Positions 1-5,784 of a stretch of DNA of 7,721 nucleotides are shown in pieces. The DNA is from Syntrophomonas sp. UBA4922 (GTDB taxonomy: Bacteria > Bacillota > Syntrophomonadia > Syntrophomonadales > Syntrophomonadaceae), in the NCBI GenBank assembly GCA_002398825.1, contig DHBS01000009.1:73051-80771 (forward strand), read 5' to 3'. Every line of letters begins with the position of its first letter. Position 1 is the stretch's first letter. Under the pieces are notes generated by a model, which saw only the letters and a program-made list of their open reading frames with translations, made no database searches and had not been told where the DNA came from. Both the position numbers and the translations under genes were made by a program.

Positions 1-42
1 AGAACCGTCCCCCTGATTGGTCCCACCTGATTGGTCCCCAGG
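1..42. repeat. Short tandem repeat, probable end of a dispersed repeat element (partial)
   Basis: CCTGATTGGTCCC occurs at 12-24 and again at 26-38 (period 14), directly preceded by AGAACCGTCCCC at the window edge. From memory, AGAACCGTCCCC/GGGGACGGTTCT-type strings recur in intergenic repeats and near small transposase genes in several Firmicute genomes. That recollection was not checked here. The element is cut by the left edge, so its full extent and type cannot be seen. Confidence 0.45.
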
Positions 43-66
43 CCCGCCTAGCGGCGGGATTTTTTT
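43..66 (+). terminator. Plus-strand terminator-like hairpin overlapping the DUF1232 gene end
   Basis: CCCGCC (43-48) pairs with GGCGGG (53-58) around a TAGC loop, followed by A and seven T (60-66). On the plus strand this has the form of a rho-independent terminator and could stop a transcript arriving from beyond the left edge. On the minus strand no T-tract follows, so it would not end the rodA operon. The same bases encode the KKSRR end and stop codon of the DUF1232 protein. The stem is short (6 GC pairs). Confidence 0.4.
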
Positions 67-458
67 ACTACTCTGTCATAAACCTTGGCGGGGATCACAT
101 AGCGGGATAGATCCAATACCCGGTCAAACAACCTCAACAATGGTTCACTGCCGTCCCAGTAATTTTCCAGGCGTTCAAAGGATACGCTGTTCATCAGCCT
201 CTTCAATACCAGGGCCAGGAGCAAAATGTCGTCGACCTGGCCCAAGGCCGGGATCATATCGGGCAGAAAATCCAGGGGGGACAACACATAAGTGGCTGTG
301 CCCAGTAATAACAGGCGGTCAGCATGGGTTACCCCTTCGTCTTTAAGCAGTCGATACACCATTTTCAGCAAGTTGGGTATAAAGTACAGCACTTCCTGAA
401 TGGCATTGCCCGGTGCTGCTTCGCCGCTATTCCGGGCCTCAGCGTTTTCAAATGCCAT
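48..458 (-). CDS. DUF1232 (YkvA-like) protein of unknown function
   Basis: The 136-residue product carries the DUF1232 signature at about 57-82: YVLSPLDFLPDMIPALGQVDD followed by a hydrophobic run ILLLALVLKRLMN. The family is widespread, is named after proteins such as B. subtilis YkvA, and has no established biochemical role. Residues 1-20 are polar and probably disordered; 20-55 form a mixed helical segment; 91-136 are charged and end in basic VKKSRR. The hydrophobic stretches could be one or two membrane-associated helices, but a true transmembrane span is uncertain because charged residues interrupt them. It lies 30 bases after rodA and probably shares its transcript. A link to wall growth is only suggested by position. 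The TAG stop sits within a hairpin that looks like a terminator on the other strand. Confidence 0.85.
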   Translation of the reverse strand: MAFENAEARNSGEAAPGNAIQEVLYFIPNLLKMVYRLLKDEGVTHADRLLLLGTATYVLSPLDFLPDMIPALGQVDDILLLALVLKRLMNSVSFERLENYWDGSEPLLRLFDRVLDLSRYVIPAKVYDRVVKKSRR

Positions 459-464
459 TTTCAA

Positions 465-470
465 CCCTCC
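465..470 (-). promoter_or_regulatory. Ribosome binding site that decides the DUF1232 gene start
   Basis: GGAGGG lies 6 bases before ATG 458. The longer frame opens at a TTG that touches the ribosome site directly (462-464), too close to be used. ATG 458 is therefore the better start. Confidence 0.75.
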
Positions 471-488
471 GTTTTACCCTTATCATGC

Positions 489-1625
489 TCAAAACACGAT
501 TTTCTTACCCCGCACATTCACAGACAGAATCAGGGCTACCGCCAGAAGATTGGTGAGCATGGAACTGCCGCCATAGCTTATAAAAGGAAGAGGTATCCCG
601 GTTACCGGCATCATGCCAATACACATGCCGATATTTTCGAAAATGTGGAACAACCACATGGCTGTAATCCCGGTTACCAGCAAACCGCCGTATAATTCCC
701 GGGAATTGGCGGCTATATAAACCGCCCGCATCAGCAGTACGCCAAACAAGACCAGGACCAGCCCGGCGCCAATAAATCCCAATTCCTCGCCGATGACCGC
801 ATAAATGAAGTCGGTGTGATGCTCGGGCAAGAAGTTCAACTGCACCTGGCTGCCCTGGAACAGGCCTTTCCCGGCGAACCCGCCCGAGCCAATGGCCACC
901 AGTGACTGAATGATGTTCCAACCTGCGTCGCGCCCACCCATACCGTCATTGTAGGGATTGATAAATACGATAAGACGCTGTAATTGGTAATCTTTCAAAG
1001 GTATCCACAGGCCAACCTGAAAATGCAGCAATAAGACCAGGCCGATTAAGGCCAGTGCGCCCAGAAGAATAAAGAGCAACACCCGCTGATTGGCTCCGGC
1101 CACATACATCATGATGAACGTTATGGCGATATAAACCAGGGCGGTACCCAGATCAGGCTGCAGCATAATAAGAATAAACGGCACCCCCATAAAGACGAAG
1201 CAAGGCAGCATTCCCGCCAAGTTATTCATCTCGCCGCGGCGCCGCTGCAGAAAATCAGCGAAAGACAACACCAGCAGAACTTTGGTAAACTCGGCGGGCT
1301 GAAGCGGGGGCAATGGGCCTATAGCTATCCACCCCGTGGTGCCGCGAACTTCCTGGCCAAAAAGCAAGACTGCCACCAGCATCAGTATAGAAAGCCCGTA
1401 GAGAAAAGGACTTAACCCTTTAAGCTGCAAATAATCGTAGCGGACAATGATAAACATCGCCGCCAGACCGACTGCGATCATAACCAGTTGCTTTTTTATA
1501 TAATAATAAGGATCGCTGGAGATGCCGCTGCTGGCACTGAGCTGAATCACCAGCCCCATGACCAGGATCGCGGCCAGACTCAATAAGAAAGGACGATCCA
1601 CGAATTTCAGTCTCTTTACGTCCAC
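489..1625 (-). CDS. rodA: Peptidoglycan glycosyltransferase RodA (SEDS family)
   Basis: RodA is a polytopic membrane enzyme that polymerises lipid II into glycan strands during side-wall growth; it works as a pair with PBP2. From GTG 1625 it has 378 residues with about ten membrane segments and all the SEDS landmarks: QPAEFTKVLLVLSFADFL (109-126), QPDLGTALVYIAI (156-168), GWNIIQSLVAIGSGGFAGKG (235-254), PEHHTDFIYAVIGEELGF (267-284) and GIPLPFISYGGSS (343-355). Asp272 in HHTDF corresponds to the catalytic aspartate of the family. FtsW and SpoVE share this fold; RodA is preferred because of the mreBCD-mrdA context and motif detail such as PEHHTDFIYAVIGEE. An in-frame ATG at 1646 would add seven residues (MVWEGLI) but lacks a ribosome site. 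The stop is TGA, 30 bases before the next gene. Confidence 0.94.
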   Translation of the reverse strand: MDVKRLKFVDRPFLLSLAAILVMGLVIQLSASSGISSDPYYYIKKQLVMIAVGLAAMFIIVRYDYLQLKGLSPFLYGLSILMLVAVLLFGQEVRGTTGWIAIGPLPPLQPAEFTKVLLVLSFADFLQRRRGEMNNLAGMLPCFVFMGVPFILIMLQPDLGTALVYIAITFIMMYVAGANQRVLLFILLGALALIGLVLLLHFQVGLWIPLKDYQLQRLIVFINPYNDGMGGRDAGWNIIQSLVAIGSGGFAGKGLFQGSQVQLNFLPEHHTDFIYAVIGEELGFIGAGLVLVLFGVLLMRAVYIAANSRELYGGLLVTGITAMWLFHIFENIGMCIGMMPVTGIPLPFISYGGSSMLTNLLAVALILSVNVRGKKIVF

Positions 1626-1632
1626 AATTAAA

Positions 1633-1639
1633 CCCTCCC
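1633..1639 (-). promoter_or_regulatory. Ribosome binding site that decides the rodA start
   Basis: GGGAGGG lies 7 bases before GTG 1625. The longer frame from ATG 1646 has no ribosome site in front of it, and that ATG partly lies inside the predicted -10 box. Both facts support GTG 1625. Confidence 0.75.
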
Positions 1640-1644
1640 AGACC

Positions 1645-1674
1645 ATTATAGAATGTAGTAAAAATCGCTGTCCA
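1645..1674 (-). promoter_or_regulatory. Sigma-A-type promoter for rodA
   Basis: A perfect -10 box TATAAT (1650-1645) stands 18 bases from TGGACA (1674-1669), which matches the TTGACA consensus at 5 of 6 positions. Transcription would start near 1638, leaving only about 13 untranslated bases before GTG 1625, with the ribosome site at the extreme 5' end. It follows the terminator-like hairpin after minE, so rodA and the DUF1232 gene could form their own unit. Read by eye; the start point is inferred. Confidence 0.6.
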
Positions 1675-1734
1675 CTCTCAAATCCAGCCAGTTATTAAGC
1701 CGTAATTCTATGTAATCAGGAGGAAAATGCCCGA

Positions 1735-1780
1735 AATTAAAGAAGAATGACAAAACCCGGGGTGGGCAACCCGGGCTTTG
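1735..1780 (-). terminator. Rho-independent terminator-like hairpin after minE
   Basis: On the minus strand CAAAGCCCGGG (1780-1770) pairs with CCCGGGTTTTG (1761-1751): 11 pairs with a single G-U, and an 8-base loop. The following bases are T-rich but interrupted (TCATTCTTCTTTAATTT). The stem is strong and GC-rich and lies shortly after the minE stop. The imperfect T-tract leaves some doubt. It would mark the end of the mre-mrd-min transcript before the rodA promoter. Confidence 0.65.
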
Positions 1781-1830
1781 TCGAGACGTTAGAAGCTCAA
1801 GGACTTTCATTAAGGAGGAATAGAGTCTTT

Positions 1831-2121
1831 TTAATTATCCACCTCCGCCATGCGGGGACGCTTAAAACCTTTCACCGGTATATTGGCCACCAAGGCGAAG
1901 GACGAGTCCTCATTGGCAAGGTTCACCTGCAGGGCTTCTTCGTCTATTTCCAAATATTCTCTTATAACCTTGAGCAGATCTTCTTTAAGAAGATTGAGAT
2001 ATTCGGGAGATATTGAGGAACGGTCATGAACCAGCACCAGACGCAGACGCTCCTTGGCCACCTCTTTGCTGGCCACGTTGTCCTTGGAAAAAATTCTGCT
2101 TAGTACGTCCAACAAAGCCAT
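1831..2121 (-). CDS. minE: Cell division topological specificity factor MinE
   Basis: MinE binds membrane-bound MinD, triggers its ATPase and displaces MinC, giving pole-to-pole oscillation and a free mid-cell. The 96-residue protein begins MALLDVLSRIF, the membrane-binding amphipathic start seen in the family. The MinD-contact segment VAKERLRLVLVHDR (21-34) follows, matching the known pattern xKERLxxxxxxxR. The topological-specificity region contains LKEDLLKVIREYLEID (45-60) and VNL. The tail GFKRPRMAEVDN (85-96) extends past the region I recognise as conserved. The ATG is preceded by a long G-rich ribosome site (GGGGGGAGGGG). MinE is absent from B. subtilis but occurs in many Clostridia, which fits the proposed lineage. 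A terminator-like hairpin lies 51 bases after the TAA stop. Confidence 0.94.
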   Translation of the reverse strand: MALLDVLSRIFSKDNVASKEVAKERLRLVLVHDRSSISPEYLNLLKEDLLKVIREYLEIDEEALQVNLANEDSSFALVANIPVKGFKRPRMAEVDN

Positions 2122-2133
2122 GTCCCCTCCCCC

Positions 2134-2931
2134 CTATCTTGCCAGCTTCAGCATTTTCATAAATTTGTCAACCAGATTGTCATTGCTCTCCGTCGCTATA
2201 GGCACGGTCTCGCCCATTATGCGGCGTGCGATGCGGCGGTAAGCCCCGCCGGCTCGGGAGGCGTTCTCCAGTACCGCCGGCTCGCCGCGATTGGTGGAAA
2301 CCACGATGGTTTCGTCTTCGGGCACTACTCCCACCAGATCGATAGCGAGAATATCCAGAATATCCTCTATGTCCATCATGTCGCCCCGCTTTACCATCTT
2401 GCTGCGCAGGCGATTGATAATCAGCTTGCTTTTACTCAGTCCAGCCGCTTCCAGCAGACCAATAATGCGGTCAGCGTCTCTAACCGAAGAGACCTCCGGG
2501 GTAGCTACCACAATGGCATCATCAGCGCCGGCGATGGCGTTGCGGAAACCCTGTTCGATCCCTGCCGGGCAGTCCACCAGAATATAGTCAAATTCGTTGC
2601 GCAGTTCATTGGTCAGGTTTTTCATCTGATGAGGAGTGACCGCATTCTTGTCCTTGGTTTGTGCTGCAGGCAGCAGGAACAAGGCCTCGTAGCGCTTATC
2701 TTTAATCAAAGCCTGTTTTAGTTTACAGGTTCCGTTCACTGCATCGACAATATCGAATACGATGCGATTCTCCAATCCCATAACGACATCCAGATTTCTA
2801 AGTCCGATATCCGTATCCAGCATGACTACCTTTTTGCCCATCATAGCCAAAGCTGTTCCCAAGTTAGCCGTGGTCGTGGTTTTCCCCACGCCGCCTTTTC
2901 CGGACGTTACCACCAGAACCCTACTCTTCAT
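2134..2931 (-). CDS. minD: Septum site-determining ATPase MinD
   Basis: MinD is a membrane-cycling ATPase of the ParA/MinD class. In its ATP form it dimerises on the membrane and recruits MinC; MinE stimulates its hydrolysis. With the start chosen here it is 265 residues, the usual size. It has the deviant Walker A motif KGGVGKT (12-18, with signature Lys12 and Lys17), the DTDIGLRNLD switch region (39-48), the Walker B-type DCPAG (120-124), and a C-terminal amphipathic helix (about 252-265, DNLVDKFMKMLKLAR) serving as the membrane-targeting sequence. The frame is open from an ATG at 2949, but ATG 2931 is preferred: GGAGG stands 7 bases before it, and the protein then begins MKSRVLVVTSGKGG, in register with other MinD proteins. 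The stop is TAG, 12 bases before minE. Confidence 0.96.
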   Translation of the reverse strand: MKSRVLVVTSGKGGVGKTTTTANLGTALAMMGKKVVMLDTDIGLRNLDVVMGLENRIVFDIVDAVNGTCKLKQALIKDKRYEALFLLPAAQTKDKNAVTPHQMKNLTNELRNEFDYILVDCPAGIEQGFRNAIAGADDAIVVATPEVSSVRDADRIIGLLEAAGLSKSKLIINRLRSKMVKRGDMMDIEDILDILAIDLVGVVPEDETIVVSTNRGEPAVLENASRAGGAYRRIARRIMGETVPIATESNDNLVDKFMKMLKLAR

Positions 2932-2938
2932 CCCCAAG

Positions 2939-2943
2939 CCTCC
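2939..2943 (-). promoter_or_regulatory. Ribosome binding site that decides the minD start
   Basis: GGAGG lies 7 bases before ATG 2931 and inside the longer reading frame that opens at ATG 2949. The ATG at 2949 overlaps the minC stop and has no comparable site at proper distance. This favours the shorter MinD, which lacks the six extra residues MIGGLG. Confidence 0.8.
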
Positions 2944-2945
2944 AA

Positions 2946-3560
2946 TCATATTTTTAGCTTTTCTATGACAACCTTGTCCTCCCTGATGCGCGCCAGTTCG
3001 GGATTCTTTGCCGTTACCACCTCATTATCCGGAGGTCTGGTAATATGGTCGGCAATCCTGAGCTGGGTCGGACTCAGGCGATATGCTGAAATGACTGCGT
3101 TTTGATCTCCAAGTGCACCGGCATGGGCCATCCCCCGCAGGCACCCCATCACTACAATGTTGCCACCAGCCACAACCTCCGCACCGGGGTTTACATCGCC
3201 TAGAATCACGATGTTTCCCCTGCAAGCCAGTTTTTGACCTGAACGTACATTCTTGCACAACAGTACAGTTTCTTGATAATGCGGCATATTGTCTATCAGT
3301 GGTCTATCCCTGCCGGGATCTTCCTCAACGTCGACTATGTCCAGCAGGTATACACCGTGGGACAACAAAACCAGTTCAAGCTCTTTTAATTCCCGGTTGG
3401 TGAGACGCCGCTGCCCGATACCAAGGCAGATCTGCGTCCCTTGAGGGTATTTCAGCAGGGAGAGCTGCTGGTCCAAACCCTGCTTCATGTCTTTAAAGCG
3501 CTGGTAGGGGCTTAAATCTATGGTCTCCTGCACACGTACCTCATTTGCTGCGGTCAACAT
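2946..3560 (-). CDS. minC: Septum site-determining protein MinC
   Basis: MinC is the FtsZ antagonist of the Min system. MinD recruits it to the membrane, and it blocks Z-ring assembly away from mid-cell. The 204-residue protein is somewhat short (226-231 in B. subtilis and E. coli), mainly in the N-terminal domain (about 1-85), which still keeps the GQRRLTNRELKELELVL block (49-65). The C-terminal beta-helix domain (about 97-178) is very typical: RSGQ at 106-109, the family's MinD-contact motif, then GDVNPGAEVVAGGNIVVMG (121-139) and LRGMAHAGALGD (141-152). The ATG at 3560 follows a G-rich ribosome site (AAGGGGGTGG). The TGA stop overlaps the upstream in-frame ATG of minD in an ATGA arrangement, which suggests coupled translation with minD. 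It lies 148 bases after mrdA. Confidence 0.95.
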   Translation of the reverse strand: MLTAANEVRVQETIDLSPYQRFKDMKQGLDQQLSLLKYPQGTQICLGIGQRRLTNRELKELELVLLSHGVYLLDIVDVEEDPGRDRPLIDNMPHYQETVLLCKNVRSGQKLACRGNIVILGDVNPGAEVVAGGNIVVMGCLRGMAHAGALGDQNAVISAYRLSPTQLRIADHITRPPDNEVVTAKNPELARIREDKVVIEKLKI

Positions 3561-3617
3561 TCAACCACCCCCTTAACATTGTTGCAGGTCCTATTTCCTT
3601 ATCATTCTATTGTTGCT

Positions 3618-3623
3618 ATTATA
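3618..3623 (-). promoter_or_regulatory. Possible -10 box (TATAAT) upstream of minC
   Basis: A perfect TATAAT lies about 58 bases before the minC ATG, in the AT-rich part of the mrdA-minC spacer. The hexamer at 17-base spacing upstream reads CTTCTG and does not resemble TTGACA. There is no extended -10 TG either, so promoter activity is doubtful. If used, it would give minCDE some expression independent of the mre genes. Confidence 0.25.
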
Positions 3624-3631
3624 TTCCTTTA

Positions 3632-3679
3632 GCGAAAAAGCAGAAGATAGAGGTTATTTTCGCAAAAAACCCCTATCCT
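3632..3679 (-). other. Overlapping hairpins or H-type pseudoknot in the mrdA-minC spacer
   Basis: Read on the minus strand, GATAGGGG (3677-3670) can pair with CCTCTATC (3653-3646), 8 pairs including one G-U, extendable to 10 with a further G-U and A-U. GCGAAAA (3663-3657) can pair with TTTTCGC (3638-3632), 7 pairs. The two stems interleave, so they either compete or form an H-type pseudoknot with connecting loops of 6, 3 and about 7 bases. The first stem is also followed by a T-rich stretch and could act as a weak terminator behind mrdA. This was read by eye, without an energy calculation. Confidence 0.3.
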
Positions 3680-3708
3680 GGTCGGTTCTATGCCATTAAA
3701 TTACGCCA

Positions 3709-5784
3709 TTAATCAGCAGCAATATTCGACAGATTCTCCCGGACTTGTTCCATGATCACATCATCACTGCGGTGGTCCTTGATACCGAAATATTGTTCAA
3801 AAACATCCCGGGCCACTATTCCGGCCGACTCGCTGCCATGATAACCATACTCGACCACCCCGGCAAAGGCGATTTCGGGGTTGTCGAAAGGAGCAAAGGC
3901 CAGAAAAACCCCATTGTAATTTGCGGAGGAGCCGTCCGGAGAACGGCGGTTTTGAGCCGTTCCGGTTTTCGCGGCCACTTTGATGTGGGGGGGAAAGTTG
4001 TTGAATAAAAAGTATCCGGTCCCGCCAGGCTCGGTAACAGCCAGCATGGCCTGTTTGGTCTGGGCCAGGGTCTGGCTGGAAACCGCGGCCTCATGCGCCA
4101 CCCGGGGGCTGAATTGTTGAATAACCCTCCCGTCCGGAGAAGAAATGCGGTCCACCACATAAGGCTGCATGCGCAGACCCCCGTTGGCCACGGCTGCCGC
4201 AAAATTTGCCAGCTGCAGGACGGTATAGTCATTGTTGCCTTCCCCAATCGACATATTGAAAGTATCGAAAGCCTGCCAGTTGGTGTCCCAGTTGTAGTCA
4301 ATCCGGTATTGCGCCTCCAATTGCGCACTTTCGTTCTTTTTTTGCGCTTCCAGCTTTTTGAGCGCAGCCGGGTCTGATTCAGCGTTCATTAACTGCTGGT
4401 ATTTATCCTCCAATTGTTTTCTGAGGCTGTCGTATTTTCGATTGATGAGAAGATCGTTAAGCTCCTTTTTCCACTCCGGAGTGGGCAGCAGTCCGGCCAC
4501 TTCATAGGGCAGGTCGATGCCGGTTTTGCTTCCCAATCCAAATTCCGCGGCCATCCTTACTATGCCCTCCTGTCCCGCCCGGCGGCCCATTTCCTGAAAA
4601 TATACGTTGCAGGAACCGGCCATACCGGAGTAGTAATTAACATGGCCGTGCACGCCCCAGCACCTGATATACGGGGCCACCCAGTAAGCGCCACTGCATT
4701 TGACATAGTCATTGCCGGCATCTACCACTCCGCTTTCCAGGGCAGCCATACCGGTGATCGGCTTAAAAGTCGATCCAGGCGGATAACTGACCTGTATCGC
4801 CCGGTTGAGAAAGGCGCCGGGATTCATGGGATCGTATTCAGCGCCCTGGGGAAAGTAATAGGCGGCACGAGCAGTGCTGATATTGCCTTTCCAATCATCG
4901 GGATACATGGCGGGCAGACTGCACATGGCCAGAACCTGGCCGGTTTTGACATTGAGCAAAACAGCTGAGGCCACCCGAGCGCGGGGATGGTTTTTCTGCA
5001 GTGTGGCCAGCATATTTTCCATGCTTTTTTCCATGACTTGCTGCAGGTCTTTATCCAGGGTCAGATATATGTTGTTGCCCTGCTGCGGCTCCAGAGTCAC
5101 CAGTTCTCGAACCGGCCGCCCGCGCGAATCCACTTCCACATTGCGGGCCCCGTCCTGTCCGCGCAGTTCCTTTTCATACTGCTTTTCCACCCCGGATTTT
5201 CCGATCAGACTGCTCAGGCTGTATTTATAGTCCTGTTCCTGATCTATTTCTTCGGGGCTGATGGAATGTATATAACCCAGCACATGGCCGGCCAGAGCGC
5301 CCTCGGGGTAGTTTCTCAAGGGTTCCACATCCACCAATACCCCGGGCAGTTCCTGGCGGCGCTCCTCCAGTTGAATGACCAGTTCCCAGGGAATATCGCG
5401 CAACAATACCACCGGCTCGAATAAGCGGTATTCCTGCTGACTTATCTTTTCATTAATCAATTGCTCGGTTATTTCCGGGTAGGTTGGCTGGAGCAGTGAG
5501 ACCAGGTGAGCCACCACTTCACTCTGATCGCTCATGGCGGTATAATTCAAACTCAGGGTATAAACCAGTTCGTTGGCAGCCAAAACCCTGCCAGTGCGGT
5601 CGTAGATTTCTCCCCGGGGCGCCTTGATAGGGACCAGCCGCACCCGGTTTTCTTTAGCTTTAGCCTGGTATTCGGCATTGAAGAGCAATTGCACCACCGC
5701 CAGCCTCACCAGCAAAATCGACAATAATGCAATAAGCATATATGAATACCATTTCAGTCTGGGTCTAACTTCATCGGGTTTCAT
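3709..5784 (-). CDS. mrdA: Penicillin-binding protein 2 (MrdA), elongasome transpeptidase
   Basis: Class B penicillin-binding protein, the D,D-transpeptidase that cross-links new side-wall glycan made by RodA. At 691 residues it is longer than E. coli PBP2 (633). It has one N-terminal membrane anchor (about 13-35), a dimerisation/pedestal domain beginning with APRGEIYDRTGRVLAAN (55-71) and reaching to about 240, then the transpeptidase domain (about 270-665). All three active-site motifs are present: STFK with catalytic Ser338 and Lys341, SCN at 391-393, and KTG at 606-608. Cys363, Cys375, His379/His381 and Cys392 could form a metal site. A charged helical insert of about 60 residues (about 437-497) separates the SxN and KTG regions. 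The ribosome site GGGAGAGG overlaps the mreD end, and the ATG follows the mreD TAA with no gap. SpoVD- or FtsI-like proteins are alternatives, but no PASTA domains are present, and the locus fits MrdA. Confidence 0.95.
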   Translation of the reverse strand: MKPDEVRPRLKWYSYMLIALLSILLVRLAVVQLLFNAEYQAKAKENRVRLVPIKAPRGEIYDRTGRVLAANELVYTLSLNYTAMSDQSEVVAHLVSLLQPTYPEITEQLINEKISQQEYRLFEPVVLLRDIPWELVIQLEERRQELPGVLVDVEPLRNYPEGALAGHVLGYIHSISPEEIDQEQDYKYSLSSLIGKSGVEKQYEKELRGQDGARNVEVDSRGRPVRELVTLEPQQGNNIYLTLDKDLQQVMEKSMENMLATLQKNHPRARVASAVLLNVKTGQVLAMCSLPAMYPDDWKGNISTARAAYYFPQGAEYDPMNPGAFLNRAIQVSYPPGSTFKPITGMAALESGVVDAGNDYVKCSGAYWVAPYIRCWGVHGHVNYYSGMAGSCNVYFQEMGRRAGQEGIVRMAAEFGLGSKTGIDLPYEVAGLLPTPEWKKELNDLLINRKYDSLRKQLEDKYQQLMNAESDPAALKKLEAQKKNESAQLEAQYRIDYNWDTNWQAFDTFNMSIGEGNNDYTVLQLANFAAAVANGGLRMQPYVVDRISSPDGRVIQQFSPRVAHEAAVSSQTLAQTKQAMLAVTEPGGTGYFLFNNFPPHIKVAAKTGTAQNRRSPDGSSANYNGVFLAFAPFDNPEIAFAGVVEYGYHGSESAGIVARDVFEQYFGIKDHRSDDVIMEQVRENLSNIAAD

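Noticed and set aside
17..346. Plus-strand frame of 109 residues at the left edge, possibly the tail of a transposase.
   Set aside because: Most of it is antisense to the DUF1232 gene, its product is Pro/Gly/Ser-rich without a known motif, and a terminator-like hairpin lies near its start.
505..921. Minus-strand frame of 138 residues in a second frame within rodA, and a similar 170-residue frame within mrdA (3816-4328).
   Set aside because: Both lie inside well-conserved genes in another frame, have low-complexity Arg/Trp/Pro-rich products, and there is no sign of a frameshift in the main genes.
1718..1750. Plus-strand AGGAGG followed by a seven-codon frame (MPEIKEE, stop), just before the 1751-1780 hairpin, resembling a leader peptide.
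   Set aside because: The spacing from AGGAGG to ATG is only 3 bases, no plus-strand promoter or following gene is visible, and the purine-rich stretch is the complement of the T/C-rich tail of the minE terminator.
1812..1821. Plus-strand AAGGAGGAA resembling a ribosome site.
   Set aside because: No start codon follows at a useful distance, and the region leads antisense into minE.
4414..4968. Plus-strand open frame of 184 residues opposite mrdA.
   Set aside because: It is fully antisense to the conserved transpeptidase domain, has no recognisable domain and no ribosome site that I can support. It is a shadow of the mrdA codon pattern, as are the other plus-strand frames opposite mrdA, minC, minD and mreC.
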